A DNA stretch of 64,000 nt from an uncultured Pelagibacteraceae bacterium (GCA_902635865.1 CACPPD010000001.1:124001-188000); one strand, 5' to 3'; positions 25,389 through 35,067 are shown, counted from the first letter of the stretch. Translations and numbers: made by a program. The notes: generated by a model not told the origin, from the letters alone.

Positions 25389-26372
25389 ATGATTGAGAAA
25401 AAAAACTTATCTATTTTAATAAGAATATTTAGTTATTCTATCTTGGCATTAACATTTATTTTTTTAATAAATAATGTTTTAACAGTTTGGTTTGATTGGC
25501 CAGGAGTTAAAAAACTTTTTTCTCACTATGAATTATTTGGATTTAAAAAATTAAATAAGCCTCTTGAGGGACTTGCGATAAATTTATCGTATATTCAATT
25601 CTTGTTTTATTTTTTATCTTTTGTAGCAGTTATAATATTTGTTCTTAAATCTTTAAATCAAACATTACAAACAGACTCAGAGATACTAAAAAAAATAACA
25701 GCATATATTATAAGATCTTCATTCTGGGCCGTATTAATTGTTGGGCTTGTAGATTTTTTAATCTCATTTATGGTTGTAGAAAAATTGGTTGAACCAATTT
25801 TTGGGGAACAAGTTAAAATTAATTTAGTAAAACCTGCTTTCAGAATTACATATATTCACTTTCCTTTAATATTAGCCTCTTTTATGATTGGTTATTTTAA
25901 TAAATCTGTAGGGTTTATTTGGTTAGCAGTTTTAGTAGTCGGAAGCGAATTCTTGATAGTTATATCAAGATTTATTTTTCAATATGAGCAAGCATTTCAA
26001 GGAGATCTTGTTCGTTTCTGGTATGCTGCTCTTTATCTTTTTGCAAGTGCATATGCACTAATTCATGAAGGTCATGTAAGAGTCGATGTTTTGTATGCTA
26101 ATTTTAGTGAGAGAAAGAAGGCCTGGACGAATGCAATTGGATCTCTCGTTTTAGGTATTCCTTTATGCTTGATAGTAATATTCTTAGGTATGGGAGGTAA
26201 AGCTAGTATCATTAATGGTCCAGTAATTTCATTTGAGATTACTCAGCAAGGTTCAAACGGATTATATCTACTTTATTTAATGGCAGTTTACTTAGCAGTA
26301 TTTGCAGTAAGTATGTTAACTCAATTCACAAGCTACTTTATGAGTAGTAGTCACAAACTTTTAAAGAATTAA
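25389..26372 (+). CDS. TRAP small permease (DctQ) with N-terminal membrane extension, system 2
   Basis: A 327-residue membrane protein, well above the usual 160-220 for DctQ. The C-terminal part (about 190-320) is DctQ-like, with RFWYAALYLFASAYALIHEG and HVRVDVLY. The first 180 residues add roughly four to five hydrophobic helices with no soluble domain. This looks like an extended DctQ of the mannitol/chloroaromatic TRAP subgroup rather than a fusion to a known enzyme. It starts 24 bases after the terminator and lies three bases before the large permease. Confidence 0.8.
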   Translation: MIEKKNLSILIRIFSYSILALTFIFLINNVLTVWFDWPGVKKLFSHYELFGFKKLNKPLEGLAINLSYIQFLFYFLSFVAVIIFVLKSLNQTLQTDSEILKKITAYIIRSSFWAVLIVGLVDFLISFMVVEKLVEPIFGEQVKINLVKPAFRITYIHFPLILASFMIGYFNKSVGFIWLAVLVVGSEFLIVISRFIFQYEQAFQGDLVRFWYAALYLFASAYALIHEGHVRVDVLYANFSERKKAWTNAIGSLVLGIPLCLIVIFLGMGGKASIINGPVISFEITQQGSNGLYLLYLMAVYLAVFAVSMLTQFTSYFMSSSHKLLKN

Positions 26373-26375
26373 ATA

Positions 26376-29027
26376 ATGGAACATTTATTTTTAGCTTTAC
26401 TAGTAATTATAATGATTGGAGCTTTAGCATCTGGTTTTCCAGTAGCTTTTGCATTACCTGGATCAGCAATAATTTCAATAGGACTGGCTGCTTTTTTTGG
26501 TTATTTATTTGCAGGAGACCCTAGTGCTTATTTTGCTGTTGATGGGCCTAAAGAATGGTTAACCGCTGGTATTACCAATTTTAGGAGTAATTATTGGGAT
26601 GTAGAAACTGATACCTTAATTGCGATCCCATTGTTCATTTTTATGGGAATAATGTTGCAAAAATCAAAAATTGCAGAAGACCTTTTAGTTACTATGGGAC
26701 AACTATTTGGACCAATTCCTGGAGGGCTTGGTATTTCTGTTATCTTTGTTGGTGCATTACTTGCAGCTACAACTGGTATTGTTGGAGCAACAGTAATAGC
26801 AATGGGACTAATTTCTTTGCCCACAATGCTAAATAATAAATATGATAAAAGACTAGCAAGTGGAATTGTTTGTTCCTCTGGAACACTTGGTCAAATTATA
26901 CCTCCTTCAATTGTCTTAATTATTATTGCTGATCAATTGGCAAGTGCCGCTGATGTTGCAAATACTATACGTCAGACTGATTATAAAATTTTAACTGGTG
27001 AATTTAATATGCCTGGAGAATTTAGAGTAGGGTCTACTTCAGCTGGAGATATGTTTTTAGGTGCATTATTACCTGGATTAGTTTTGGTTGGTTTGTATAT
27101 GCTTTATATATTTGTGTATGCAAGAATAAATCCAAAAGCAGCTCCTCCTGTTCCATTTAAAGGAAATTTTGATTTTAAATTTTGGATCAAAGTTATATTA
27201 GTTATTATTCCACCGCTTGCCCTAATCTTTGCAGTTTTGGGCTCTATACTTATGGGTATAGCGACAGTAAATCAGGCTGGATCAATAGGTGCTATTGGTG
27301 CAACAATGATGGCGGGATATCGATTACACCAAGGTAAAAAGAACGCTTACTATCCAATAATAATTGCGATCGTATCCATAATTCCAATTTATTTTTTATC
27401 AAAAAATTATAATTTAAATGTTAAAGCTGTTGACACTAGAGATCTAGGAGCAATATTAATTGCTTTATTTTTTACATTTACATTTTTAGCCAGTGTTACT
27501 TGGAGCTTCTGGAGAGCATTCAAAATAGATGACGTTTTAAAAGAAGTTGTTGTAGAAACTTGTGTAACTACCTCAATGGTATTTATAATTCTATTAGGAG
27601 CAGCAATGCTAACCTCTGGATTTCGAGCATTTGGAGGTGAAGAGTTAGTAAGAGACTTTCTTCAAGATTTACCAGGTGGGTTTTGGACTCAGTTCATTGT
27701 TGTAATGATAGTTATCTTTTTATTAGGATTCTTTCTTGATTTTATTGAAATAGCTGTCGTTGTTGTTCCTATCATTGCTCCTATATTATTAGCTGAACCA
27801 GGTGCGAATGTAAGTGCAATTTGGCTTGGTGTTATGATTGGGGTAAATTTGCAAACTTCATTTTTAACCCCACCATTTGGATTTGCTTTATTTTATTTGA
27901 AAGGAGTAGCATCAAAACTTGTTACTACTTTAAATATTTGGAAAGGAGTTGTTCCGTTTATAATTCTACAATTGATAGGTCTTGGAATTGTTGGCTTCTA
28001 TCCTTCATTGGTAAATTATTTACCAGCAAGAACATATCTAACATCTAATGTAGCTCCACCGCCAATGAATCCGAAACTTCAATATTGCTTACAGGAGTAT
28101 AAATTTGCAATTTATAATAATGAAGAACAAACAATTACAAATTCCATTAAGAATATGCAGAAGTTAACTCCAGCAAATCTTCCAGTAGATAAATTAGATA
28201 TCTTTGAAGAGCATTTTGATAATGCTCTAAGAACCTTCGCTATAGTCAAAAAATTGCAAAAAACTGAGCAAGAATATGAATTATTTGCAAAAGATTATAA
28301 AGATCTTCATTTCGATGTAAGAAAAATTCAGAAAAAAGTAAGAAAAATTGACCAAAAAATAAAAAAATTAAAATCTGAAATTAGAAATTTAGACGAAGAT
28401 AATTTATCAGCTAAAAATAAATTAGAATTAAAAATTGAGAATTACGAGCTAGAAATTAAAGAACTTCAAAATAAAATTCCTGAAAGCTGGAAAACCAAAA
28501 ATGGAGAGTTTGAAATATTACATAAAGCAAAAAACACAAGAACCAAGAGATATAGAAAAAATGTAGATGAAGCTTATGAAACTTTAGATCAAATTGTATT
28601 GTTTATAAATGATTATGAAAAATTAAAAGAACTTTCACCAGAAATAAAAGAATTAAAATATAGCGTTGATAATAAAAATTTTGAAAAATCTATTTCAATA
28701 ATTGATAACCTTTTTGAAAAATTAGGAGAAATTTCTGGAACTGAAGAATTTGCAAATAAACTAGATGACTTAATTTCTGTCATAGATAACGATGAGATTG
28801 ATGAACAAAAATTAATTGAAGTAAGTTCAGAAACTTTCAATCTTTTCAATTTAGAAGTTTCATGGAGAGACGATGCTAACAAAAATTTATTACCTGAATT
28901 AATTAAATATAATGATGTAATTAAACACAATATTGGACTAAGACTTCAAAGTAGATTAACTAAAGAACAAGCTAAATTTGTTGCAAGATGTAACTCAGTT
29001 CACCGAGATATATCTTTAAACTTTTAA
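26376..29027 (+). CDS. TRAP large permease (DctM) with long C-terminal coiled-coil tail, system 2
   Basis: An 883-residue protein, about twice the usual DctM size. Residues 1 to about 555 form the permease; blocks such as ATTGIVGATVIAMG (131-144) and NLQTSFLTPPFGFALFYLKG (491-510) are standard, and inserts around 190-225 and 320-360 are present. From about 560 to 883 a hydrophilic tail follows: a helical segment, then a Lys/Glu-rich heptad-like coiled coil (about 625-702), then further acidic helices. The reading frame is continuous, so this is a genuine single protein. I do not recognise the tail as a named domain. It must be cytoplasmic or periplasmic depending on helix count. Confidence 0.85.
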   Translation: MEHLFLALLVIIMIGALASGFPVAFALPGSAIISIGLAAFFGYLFAGDPSAYFAVDGPKEWLTAGITNFRSNYWDVETDTLIAIPLFIFMGIMLQKSKIAEDLLVTMGQLFGPIPGGLGISVIFVGALLAATTGIVGATVIAMGLISLPTMLNNKYDKRLASGIVCSSGTLGQIIPPSIVLIIIADQLASAADVANTIRQTDYKILTGEFNMPGEFRVGSTSAGDMFLGALLPGLVLVGLYMLYIFVYARINPKAAPPVPFKGNFDFKFWIKVILVIIPPLALIFAVLGSILMGIATVNQAGSIGAIGATMMAGYRLHQGKKNAYYPIIIAIVSIIPIYFLSKNYNLNVKAVDTRDLGAILIALFFTFTFLASVTWSFWRAFKIDDVLKEVVVETCVTTSMVFIILLGAAMLTSGFRAFGGEELVRDFLQDLPGGFWTQFIVVMIVIFLLGFFLDFIEIAVVVVPIIAPILLAEPGANVSAIWLGVMIGVNLQTSFLTPPFGFALFYLKGVASKLVTTLNIWKGVVPFIILQLIGLGIVGFYPSLVNYLPARTYLTSNVAPPPMNPKLQYCLQEYKFAIYNNEEQTITNSIKNMQKLTPANLPVDKLDIFEEHFDNALRTFAIVKKLQKTEQEYELFAKDYKDLHFDVRKIQKKVRKIDQKIKKLKSEIRNLDEDNLSAKNKLELKIENYELEIKELQNKIPESWKTKNGEFEILHKAKNTRTKRYRKNVDEAYETLDQIVLFINDYEKLKELSPEIKELKYSVDNKNFEKSISIIDNLFEKLGEISGTEEFANKLDDLISVIDNDEIDEQKLIEVSSETFNLFNLEVSWRDDANKNLLPELIKYNDVIKHNIGLRLQSRLTKEQAKFVARCNSVHRDISLNF

Positions 29028-29066
29028 TTCTTTCGAATTTGTTTTTCAATCATTCTTCAATGAGAA

Positions 29067-30650
29067 TTAATATCCTTTTGCATATCCATCTTTTCTAGGA
29101 TCTGATCCACCTAAGAGATCACCTTCACTTCTATTTATTTTTATTGCTTGGCCCCCACCATGTGTACCATCAAAATATTCTACATTATGACCTATTTCTT
29201 TGAGTCCATGGAAAATTTCTTTATCAACAGTTTTTTCTAGTTTGTAAATATTATTAAAATGAAAAGCTCTTGGAAAATTCAAAGCTTCCTGTGGTCCCAT
29301 TCCAAAATCAATCATATTATTTAAAACATGAACTTGTCCCACTGGTTGATATTGGCCTCCCATAACGCCATAACTTAAAGTTGCTTTGTTGTTTTTATCA
29401 ATAAGCATACCAGGAATAATAGTATGTAAAGGTCTTTTTAAGCCTGCTATACAGTTTGGATGCCCATTTTCTACTCTAAAATTTGTACCCCTATTATGTA
29501 AAAGTATTCCACTTTTATTTGTTGTAATACCTGATCCGAATACATAACAAACAGAATTGATTATTGATACACTATTTAAATCCTTATCTACTACTGTTAA
29601 ATATATTGTTTCTGGATGAGCTGGAATATTTAAGTCACCAACATCACTGCACGAATTTAAGTTAATTTTATTAAAAATTTCCTTAATATTTTTATCACTT
29701 AAAATTTCTTCTAAATTAAGGTTAACAAAATTTGGATCGCCTAAAATAGTTTCTTTAACTTTATAAGCTTGCTTTGTAACTTCTGCTTCAAGATGGAATC
29801 TTTCTGTACTATTTAATTTATAATTTTGAATATTTAGTTTTTCTAATAACTTCATCATAATCAATACTGTAACACCAGGACCATTGGGAGGGCATTGATG
29901 AATAAAATCACCCTTATAATTAGATTTGATTGTATCTGATCTTATTGTACTCTGTTTTGAAAAATCCTCAAAAGTATGTACACCACCTAACTCATTTAAA
30001 GTTTCAATTATATCTTTTGCGATTTCTCCTTCATAAAATTCTTTACTTCCTTTTTTGCTAATTGCTTCAAGTGTTTCTCCTAAAGCAATATTTTTCATTA
30101 ATTCATTTTCTTGATAAGTACGACCATCTTTCAAAAAAATTTTTTTTGAATTTTCATTACCATTAATTTTATTCAAACTATTTTTCCAAGCATTTGATAC
30201 GACTTTTGTAACTCTATGGCCATTCTTTGCTATATCAATTGCACCTAAAAATAATTGTTCGAAATCTAGCTTACCAAATTCCTTATGAATTTTTTCCCAA
30301 GCATTAAGTGCACCAGGAATTGTGACTGAATGTGGACTAGTTAATCCAATTTTATCAATATTCTTATCATTAAAAAAATTGTAATTTAATTTTTCAGGCG
30401 CTAAACCTGATCCATTAAAAGACACAGCATCCTTGTTATCCATCTTAACTATTGCAAAACAGTCGCCACCAATACTCGTTGCATTAGGCTCTACTACAGA
30501 TAAAACAATCGAAGCAGCAATTGAAGCATCCACAGCATTTCCACCCATTTTGAGTATTTTTAATGCTTCTTCTGTAGCTAAAGGATGTGAAGTTGCAGCC
30601 ATTGCATTTGAAGAGCGTGCATCTTTATCTTTTGTTGACTGATTATTCAT
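29067..30650 (-). CDS. ggt: Gamma-glutamyltransferase family protein
   Basis: A 527-residue Ntn-hydrolase of the gamma-glutamyltransferase family, normally cleaved autocatalytically to two subunits with an N-terminal threonine nucleophile. The candidate nucleophile is T348 in PETIYLTVVDKDLN, where the typical enzyme has TTHYSVVDKDGN; the following Thr and His are Ile and Tyr here. The N-terminal blocks MAATSHPLATEEALKIL and GGNAVDASIAA are typical. No signal peptide is visible, so it may be cytoplasmic. Real Ggt activity on glutathione is therefore less sure than the family. It is divergent from the MFS gene with only 29 bases between starts. Confidence 0.85.
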   Translation of the reverse strand: MNNQSTKDKDARSSNAMAATSHPLATEEALKILKMGGNAVDASIAASIVLSVVEPNATSIGGDCFAIVKMDNKDAVSFNGSGLAPEKLNYNFFNDKNIDKIGLTSPHSVTIPGALNAWEKIHKEFGKLDFEQLFLGAIDIAKNGHRVTKVVSNAWKNSLNKINGNENSKKIFLKDGRTYQENELMKNIALGETLEAISKKGSKEFYEGEIAKDIIETLNELGGVHTFEDFSKQSTIRSDTIKSNYKGDFIHQCPPNGPGVTVLIMMKLLEKLNIQNYKLNSTERFHLEAEVTKQAYKVKETILGDPNFVNLNLEEILSDKNIKEIFNKINLNSCSDVGDLNIPAHPETIYLTVVDKDLNSVSIINSVCYVFGSGITTNKSGILLHNRGTNFRVENGHPNCIAGLKRPLHTIIPGMLIDKNNKATLSYGVMGGQYQPVGQVHVLNNMIDFGMGPQEALNFPRAFHFNNIYKLEKTVDKEIFHGLKEIGHNVEYFDGTHGGGQAIKINRSEGDLLGGSDPRKDGYAKGY

Positions 30651-30679
30651 AGTACAGATTAATTCTCAAAAATTTATAA

Positions 30680-31891
30680 ATGATTACTAAAGTAAATAAA
30701 AGCATTATCATATTCTGTATTTTTGCCTTTGGTTTTTTATTATCTAATCTAGTAAGATCCATCACAGCAACATTAACACCTGTCCTCACATATGAATTCG
30801 ACTTAACAGCTGGAAATTTAGGGTTATTAGCTGGAGGTTATTTTATAGGTTTTTCAATAATGCAAGTTCCAATAGGACTACTCTTGGATAAATTTGGTCC
30901 AAAAAAAGTAGTTGGATATTTTTTAATTATAGCATTAGTAGGAACGATTTCGTTTGCATTAGCAAAAAGCTTCTCTGGATTACTTGTTTCTAGAATATTT
31001 ATCGGTATTGGCGTGAGCGCTTGTATGATGGGACCACTGACAGGATACAGAGTTTGGTTTGCTGAAAAGTATCAACAGAGAGCAAATTCTTGGATGTTAA
31101 TGGTAGCAAATATAGGGTTTGTCTCTTCGACTTTACCTGTTCAAATTTTATTACCTTACATGGGCTGGAGATGGATTTTTATATTAATAGCTATACTCAT
31201 CCTAATAAGTATTATTCTAATATTCTTATTTACACCTAATTGGGAGCAGACAGAAAATTCTACAATTGATGCAGAAAAAAAAGGCCTAGCTGAAATCTGG
31301 AAGAATAAGTTTTTTATAAGTATGGTCCCATTAGCATTTATTAATTATGGCGGTATCCAAGCAATTCAAACGCTTTGGGCTGGACCTTGGATGTTAAATA
31401 TAACTGGATATTCACCATTTCAAAGTGCTACAGGGTTATTTTGGATCAATGTAACCATGTTGGCATCATACTTTTTATGGGGCTATATTTTGCCTAAACT
31501 TTCTGATTACGGCATAAGCAGTATCAAATTAATTAAATTTGGACTGCCCATAAGCTACTTTGTTTTTTTTCTGATAATATTCCTTGGGACTAAAGCTGGA
31601 GCATTATTATTTGCAATATATATTATGACTTCAATAGTGATTTCTCTTACACAACCAGCAATAGCTTTAAATTTTTCACAAAGTCTTGCAGGTAAATCAC
31701 TCACCTCCTACAATGTATTTATTCATTCAGGAACATTTTTTATGCAATGGGGAATTGGATTATTTATAGACTTATTTAATTCAAAAGGATTTGATATGTT
31801 AAGTAGTTATAGAATTTCTTTTTCGATTTTTTTAATTCTTTGTATATTAAGTTATATTTTTTTCATTTATCTAAATAAAAATAATGATTAA
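30680..31891 (+). CDS. Major facilitator superfamily transporter
   Basis: A 403-residue polytopic protein with 12 predicted helices. The cytoplasmic MFS motif A region reads GLLLDKFGPKKVVGY (about 66-80), and charged residues R and D in the expected loops are present. The substrate cannot be predicted from sequence. It lies back to back with a gamma-glutamyltransferase, so a peptide, amino acid or glutathione-derived compound is conceivable but unproven. It overlaps the following hydrolase gene by eight bases. Confidence 0.88.
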   Translation: MITKVNKSIIIFCIFAFGFLLSNLVRSITATLTPVLTYEFDLTAGNLGLLAGGYFIGFSIMQVPIGLLLDKFGPKKVVGYFLIIALVGTISFALAKSFSGLLVSRIFIGIGVSACMMGPLTGYRVWFAEKYQQRANSWMLMVANIGFVSSTLPVQILLPYMGWRWIFILIAILILISIILIFLFTPNWEQTENSTIDAEKKGLAEIWKNKFFISMVPLAFINYGGIQAIQTLWAGPWMLNITGYSPFQSATGLFWINVTMLASYFLWGYILPKLSDYGISSIKLIKFGLPISYFVFFLIIFLGTKAGALLFAIYIMTSIVISLTQPAIALNFSQSLAGKSLTSYNVFIHSGTFFMQWGIGLFIDLFNSKGFDMLSSYRISFSIFLILCILSYIFFIYLNKNND

Positions 31892-32699
31892 TAAAAAAAT
31901 GACATTAATAAATATATTTTTTTTTATATTTACAATTTATACTTTGATTTGTATTTTTCTTTTTTTTTATCAAAGAAATTTGATGTACCATCCAAATGAG
32001 AATAATTATTCTGGAGACAATTTAGAGGTTAAAATTGAAAAAGTAAGTATCCAAACATCAGATAATATTAATCTTTTAGGCTGGTTTCATAATAAAAATT
32101 TAAAAAGTTATAAAACAATAGTTTTTTTTCATGGAAATGCTGGGACACTTGAAAACAGAGTCCATAAATTAAATCATTTTAAAGACATGGATGTTAATTT
32201 TTTAATTATTGCATGGAGAGGGTTTAGTGGAAATAAAGGCAAACCTAGTGAGGAGGGTCTTTATATAGATGGTACTAGCGCAATAAACTGGCTAAAAGAA
32301 AAAGGTCTGAAAGAAGAAGATATAATTATTTATGGAGAGTCATTAGGAACTGGAATTGCTACAGAAATTACTCAGAATAAAAATTTTGCAGGATTAATTT
32401 TAGAAACACCTTTTACATCAATGATAGAAGCTGCGAAAAATTTTTATCCATATATCCCAGTAGGTTTAATCTTAAAAGATAAGTATGAAAATAATGAAAA
32501 AATTAAAAATATTAATATCCCAGTATTAGTAATGCATGGTGAGGCTGATCAAATAGTTCCATTTTGGATGGGTAAAAAAATTTTTAATTTAGCAAGTGAA
32601 CCCAAATATTCATATTTTACAAAATATGATGATCATATGATGGAATATGATGATAAACTTGTATTAGCCCTAAAATCATTTGTTGATAGTTTAAATTAA
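31884..32699 (+). CDS. Membrane-anchored alpha/beta hydrolase (BEM46-like)
   Basis: A 271-residue alpha/beta hydrolase preceded by one N-terminal hydrophobic helix (about 8-28). The catalytic triad can be placed at S153 (YGESLGTG), D222 (HGEADQIVP) and H251 (YDDHMMEY), and the oxyanion segment FFHGNAGTLENR is at 81-92. The arrangement with QRNLMYHP after the anchor is typical of BEM46/YfhR-type hydrolases. The substrate is unknown. It is translationally coupled to the MFS transporter upstream. Confidence 0.87.
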   Translation: MINKKMTLINIFFFIFTIYTLICIFLFFYQRNLMYHPNENNYSGDNLEVKIEKVSIQTSDNINLLGWFHNKNLKSYKTIVFFHGNAGTLENRVHKLNHFKDMDVNFLIIAWRGFSGNKGKPSEEGLYIDGTSAINWLKEKGLKEEDIIIYGESLGTGIATEITQNKNFAGLILETPFTSMIEAAKNFYPYIPVGLILKDKYENNEKIKNINIPVLVMHGEADQIVPFWMGKKIFNLASEPKYSYFTKYDDHMMEYDDKLVLALKSFVDSLN

Positions 32700-32747
32700 G
32701 CCATAATCTAAACAAAGATAATCCAAATTTTTTTTTTAAGTTAATCT

Positions 32748-33311
32748 ATGAAAAATTTTTTCTTATTTTTTATTGTTCTTTTTTCTTTAAATAATTTATC
32801 AAATGCCAAAGAAAATTTAGCATCTTTAGACAGCCTTTTTCATATTGATCAAATGAATTCACACGACGAAAAATTCGCATTATATTTCAAAACCCGTGAA
32901 AAAGCTGTCTTAGCTCGAGGAGAAAATTCAAACTATATAAATGATTTTCCAAAGGATCTTTATATTTACAATTACAAAACAAAAGAATCTTTGCCATTAA
33001 TTTCCTATGAATGGTTTCCAAAAACTGCAAAATATTATTTGCAGGAATATGATTTTCCAGTTTTTCCAGATGACTTTGCGTATTATCTTTTGAAAGATAA
33101 TAAAACTTTAGTAATGATTAGTGCTGTAAAAAGTTTAAAGGCTAATTTCAAATTCGATATTATTGAAAAAAAATTAGAGCTTTATCCTGTAAATGGAAAA
33201 TTTGATTTTATTATTTCTTCAATTGCCAAAAATTGTGGACATTATAAATTTAAAGAAAATTATAAATGTAGTTTTTATAAACCTTTAATATCTAGTACAT
33301 TAATTAACTAA
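32748..33311 (+). CDS. Exported protein of unknown function
   Basis: A 187-residue protein with a clear Sec signal peptide (about 1-20, ending LSNA). The mature part has no motif I recognise. It is rich in aromatic residues and lysine and holds two cysteines near the C terminus (C165 and C174 by eye), which could form a disulfide in the periplasm. It lies 48 bases downstream of the hydrolase gene and overlaps the 3' end of ftsY, on the opposite strand, by eight bases. Confidence 0.6.
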   Translation: MKNFFLFFIVLFSLNNLSNAKENLASLDSLFHIDQMNSHDEKFALYFKTREKAVLARGENSNYINDFPKDLYIYNYKTKESLPLISYEWFPKTAKYYLQEYDFPVFPDDFAYYLLKDNKTLVMISAVKSLKANFKFDIIEKKLELYPVNGKFDFIISSIAKNCGHYKFKENYKCSFYKPLISSTLIN

Positions 33312-34221
33312 TTTGAGTGAAAGCTTCTGCAAATTTTTCAGCTTCAAAAATTTGTAAATCATCTTCTTTTTCTCCTAATCCAAGAGCAATAATTGGCAGT
33401 TTGTATTTTTTAGCAACAGCTAAAAGAATACCTCCTTTTGCTGTGCCATCTAATTTTGTCATAATAAGACCAGTTATTGGAATAATTTTATTAAATTCTT
33501 CAACTTGATTAATAACATTTTGTCCCGAAGTTGCATCCAAAACTAAAATAACATCATGTGGAGCATCAGGATCAATTTTTTTAGTAACGTTTGCAATTTT
33601 TTTATATTCTTCCATCAAATTTTTTTTATTTTGTAATCTTCCAGCTGTATCAATTAAAACTTGGTCAAAATTTTTGTTTAATGCTTCATCAATAGCTTTG
33701 TAAGCAACTGATGCAGGATCTGAACCTTGAGATGATTTTGTAATTTGAACATCAACTTTGTTTGCCCAATTTTCTAGTTGTTCTATAGCTGCTGCTCTAA
33801 AAGTATCTGATGCAGCTAACATTACTTTATTTCCATTACCCTTTAATATTTTGCTTATTTTTCCAATAGTAGTTGTCTTTCCAACACCATTAACACCTGA
33901 AATTAATGTTGCATTTAATTTTTCTTTTTTTTTGAAGAATTCATTATTTTCTAAAGGTTTCATAATTGAAATAATATAATTTTTTAAAATATTATTTATT
34001 TCGTCAGTTAAATCTTTATTGGGATCAATTTTTGTTTGAGAAATTATTTCTCTTATTTCTGAAGCCGAAACAATACCAACATCGGATTGAATTAAGTAAT
34101 CTTCAATTTTGTCTAATGTTTTGTCATCAATCTCTTTTTTTACAACTATATCTCTTAAACCCGCTGTAAAAGCTGAGGCACTTTTTTTAAAACCTGATTT
34201 AAATTTTTCAAAAATTCCCAT
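33304..34221 (-). CDS. ftsY: Signal recognition particle receptor FtsY
   Basis: A 305-residue SRP receptor GTPase that delivers ribosomes translating membrane proteins to the translocon. The NG domain is complete: P-loop GVNGVGKT (109-116), DTAGRLQNK and TKLDGTAKGG. The acidic A domain present in Escherichia coli FtsY is absent; only a short N terminus (MGIFEKFKSGFKKS) precedes the N domain, as in many alphaproteobacteria. It follows dapF with a one-base overlap (TAATG); the mtaB gene that often lies between them in relatives is missing. Confidence 0.95.
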   Translation of the reverse strand: MGIFEKFKSGFKKSASAFTAGLRDIVVKKEIDDKTLDKIEDYLIQSDVGIVSASEIREIISQTKIDPNKDLTDEINNILKNYIISIMKPLENNEFFKKKEKLNATLISGVNGVGKTTTIGKISKILKGNGNKVMLAASDTFRAAAIEQLENWANKVDVQITKSSQGSDPASVAYKAIDEALNKNFDQVLIDTAGRLQNKKNLMEEYKKIANVTKKIDPDAPHDVILVLDATSGQNVINQVEEFNKIIPITGLIMTKLDGTAKGGILLAVAKKYKLPIIALGLGEKEDDLQIFEAEKFAEAFTQIS

Positions 34222-35045
34222 TAAATCTTAAATTTTATCTCCTCGATATCTGAAACTGGTCCTTTCATATGAATACTATTGTTTTCATCAATTGAAATTG
34301 TCAATCTACCTGTAGAAAATTCAATATCCACTTTATCATTTACCAGTCCATTTTGTTTTGCAGCAAAAGCTGTTGCACAAGCTGCTGTACCACATGCTTT
34401 AGTAAGTCCAGCTCCTCTTTCCCACACTCTAACTTTAATCAATTCTTTGTTAACAATAGTTGCTAAAGTAACATTACATTTTTCTGGGAATAAAGAATGG
34501 TTTTCAATTTCTGGTCCAATTTTTTTAATTTCAAAATTTTCGTTATTATCAACAAAAAAAACTACATGTGGGTTTCCAACATTTACAGCAGTTCCACCAG
34601 AAAATTCGTTATTATTTTTGTCAATAATTTTAATTCCTAAATTATTCGTATTTAATTCTTTAGACATCGGAATCTCATCCCATTTTGTCTTTGCAACACC
34701 TATTTCTGTAGAAACTATTTTTTCTCCAACAATATTAGATTTTAATTTGCCAGATAAAGTTGTTAGGACAATTTCTTTTTTGTTGTTTTCCTTACCTAAT
34801 AAATCAGCAATACATCGTGTACCATTTCCACACGCACCAGACATTCCTCCGTCTGAATTATAAAATTCTAGCGAAGCATCTGAAATATCATTTTTTTTAA
34901 TCAATATTAGTTGGTCACAACCAATAAATTTTCTGTCACAAATCTTTATTATTTGCTCTTTCGTCAAATTTGTAATTGTTTGTCTATTATCTATGATGAC
35001 AAAATCATTACCTAAACCGTCCATTTTAAATGCTTTAATATCCAT
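34221..35045 (-). CDS. dapF: Diaminopimelate epimerase
   Basis: A 274-residue cofactor-independent racemase converting LL- to meso-diaminopimelate for lysine and peptidoglycan synthesis. The two catalytic cysteines are C72 (GACGNGTRC) and C218 (KACGTAACA). The N terminus KMDGLGNDFVIID and the segment GNPHVVFF are diagnostic. It starts at 35045, about 160 bases from ffh on the other strand, and is translationally coupled to ftsY. Confidence 0.96.
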   Translation of the reverse strand: MDIKAFKMDGLGNDFVIIDNRQTITNLTKEQIIKICDRKFIGCDQLILIKKNDISDASLEFYNSDGGMSGACGNGTRCIADLLGKENNKKEIVLTTLSGKLKSNIVGEKIVSTEIGVAKTKWDEIPMSKELNTNNLGIKIIDKNNNEFSGGTAVNVGNPHVVFFVDNNENFEIKKIGPEIENHSLFPEKCNVTLATIVNKELIKVRVWERGAGLTKACGTAACATAFAAKQNGLVNDKVDIEFSTGRLTISIDENNSIHMKGPVSDIEEIKFKI

Positions 35046-35067
35046 ATATAGATATTTAACTTATTTA

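Noticed and set aside
29024..29070. Inverted repeat TTAATTCT/AGAATTAA between the convergent dctM and ggt genes
   Set aside because: Only eight A/T-rich pairs with a 31-base loop. This is expected by chance in such DNA and weak as a terminator.
34279..34863. 194-codon open frame on the plus strand
   Set aside because: It is antisense to dapF, whose catalytic motifs are complete. The frame stays open only because of codon bias.
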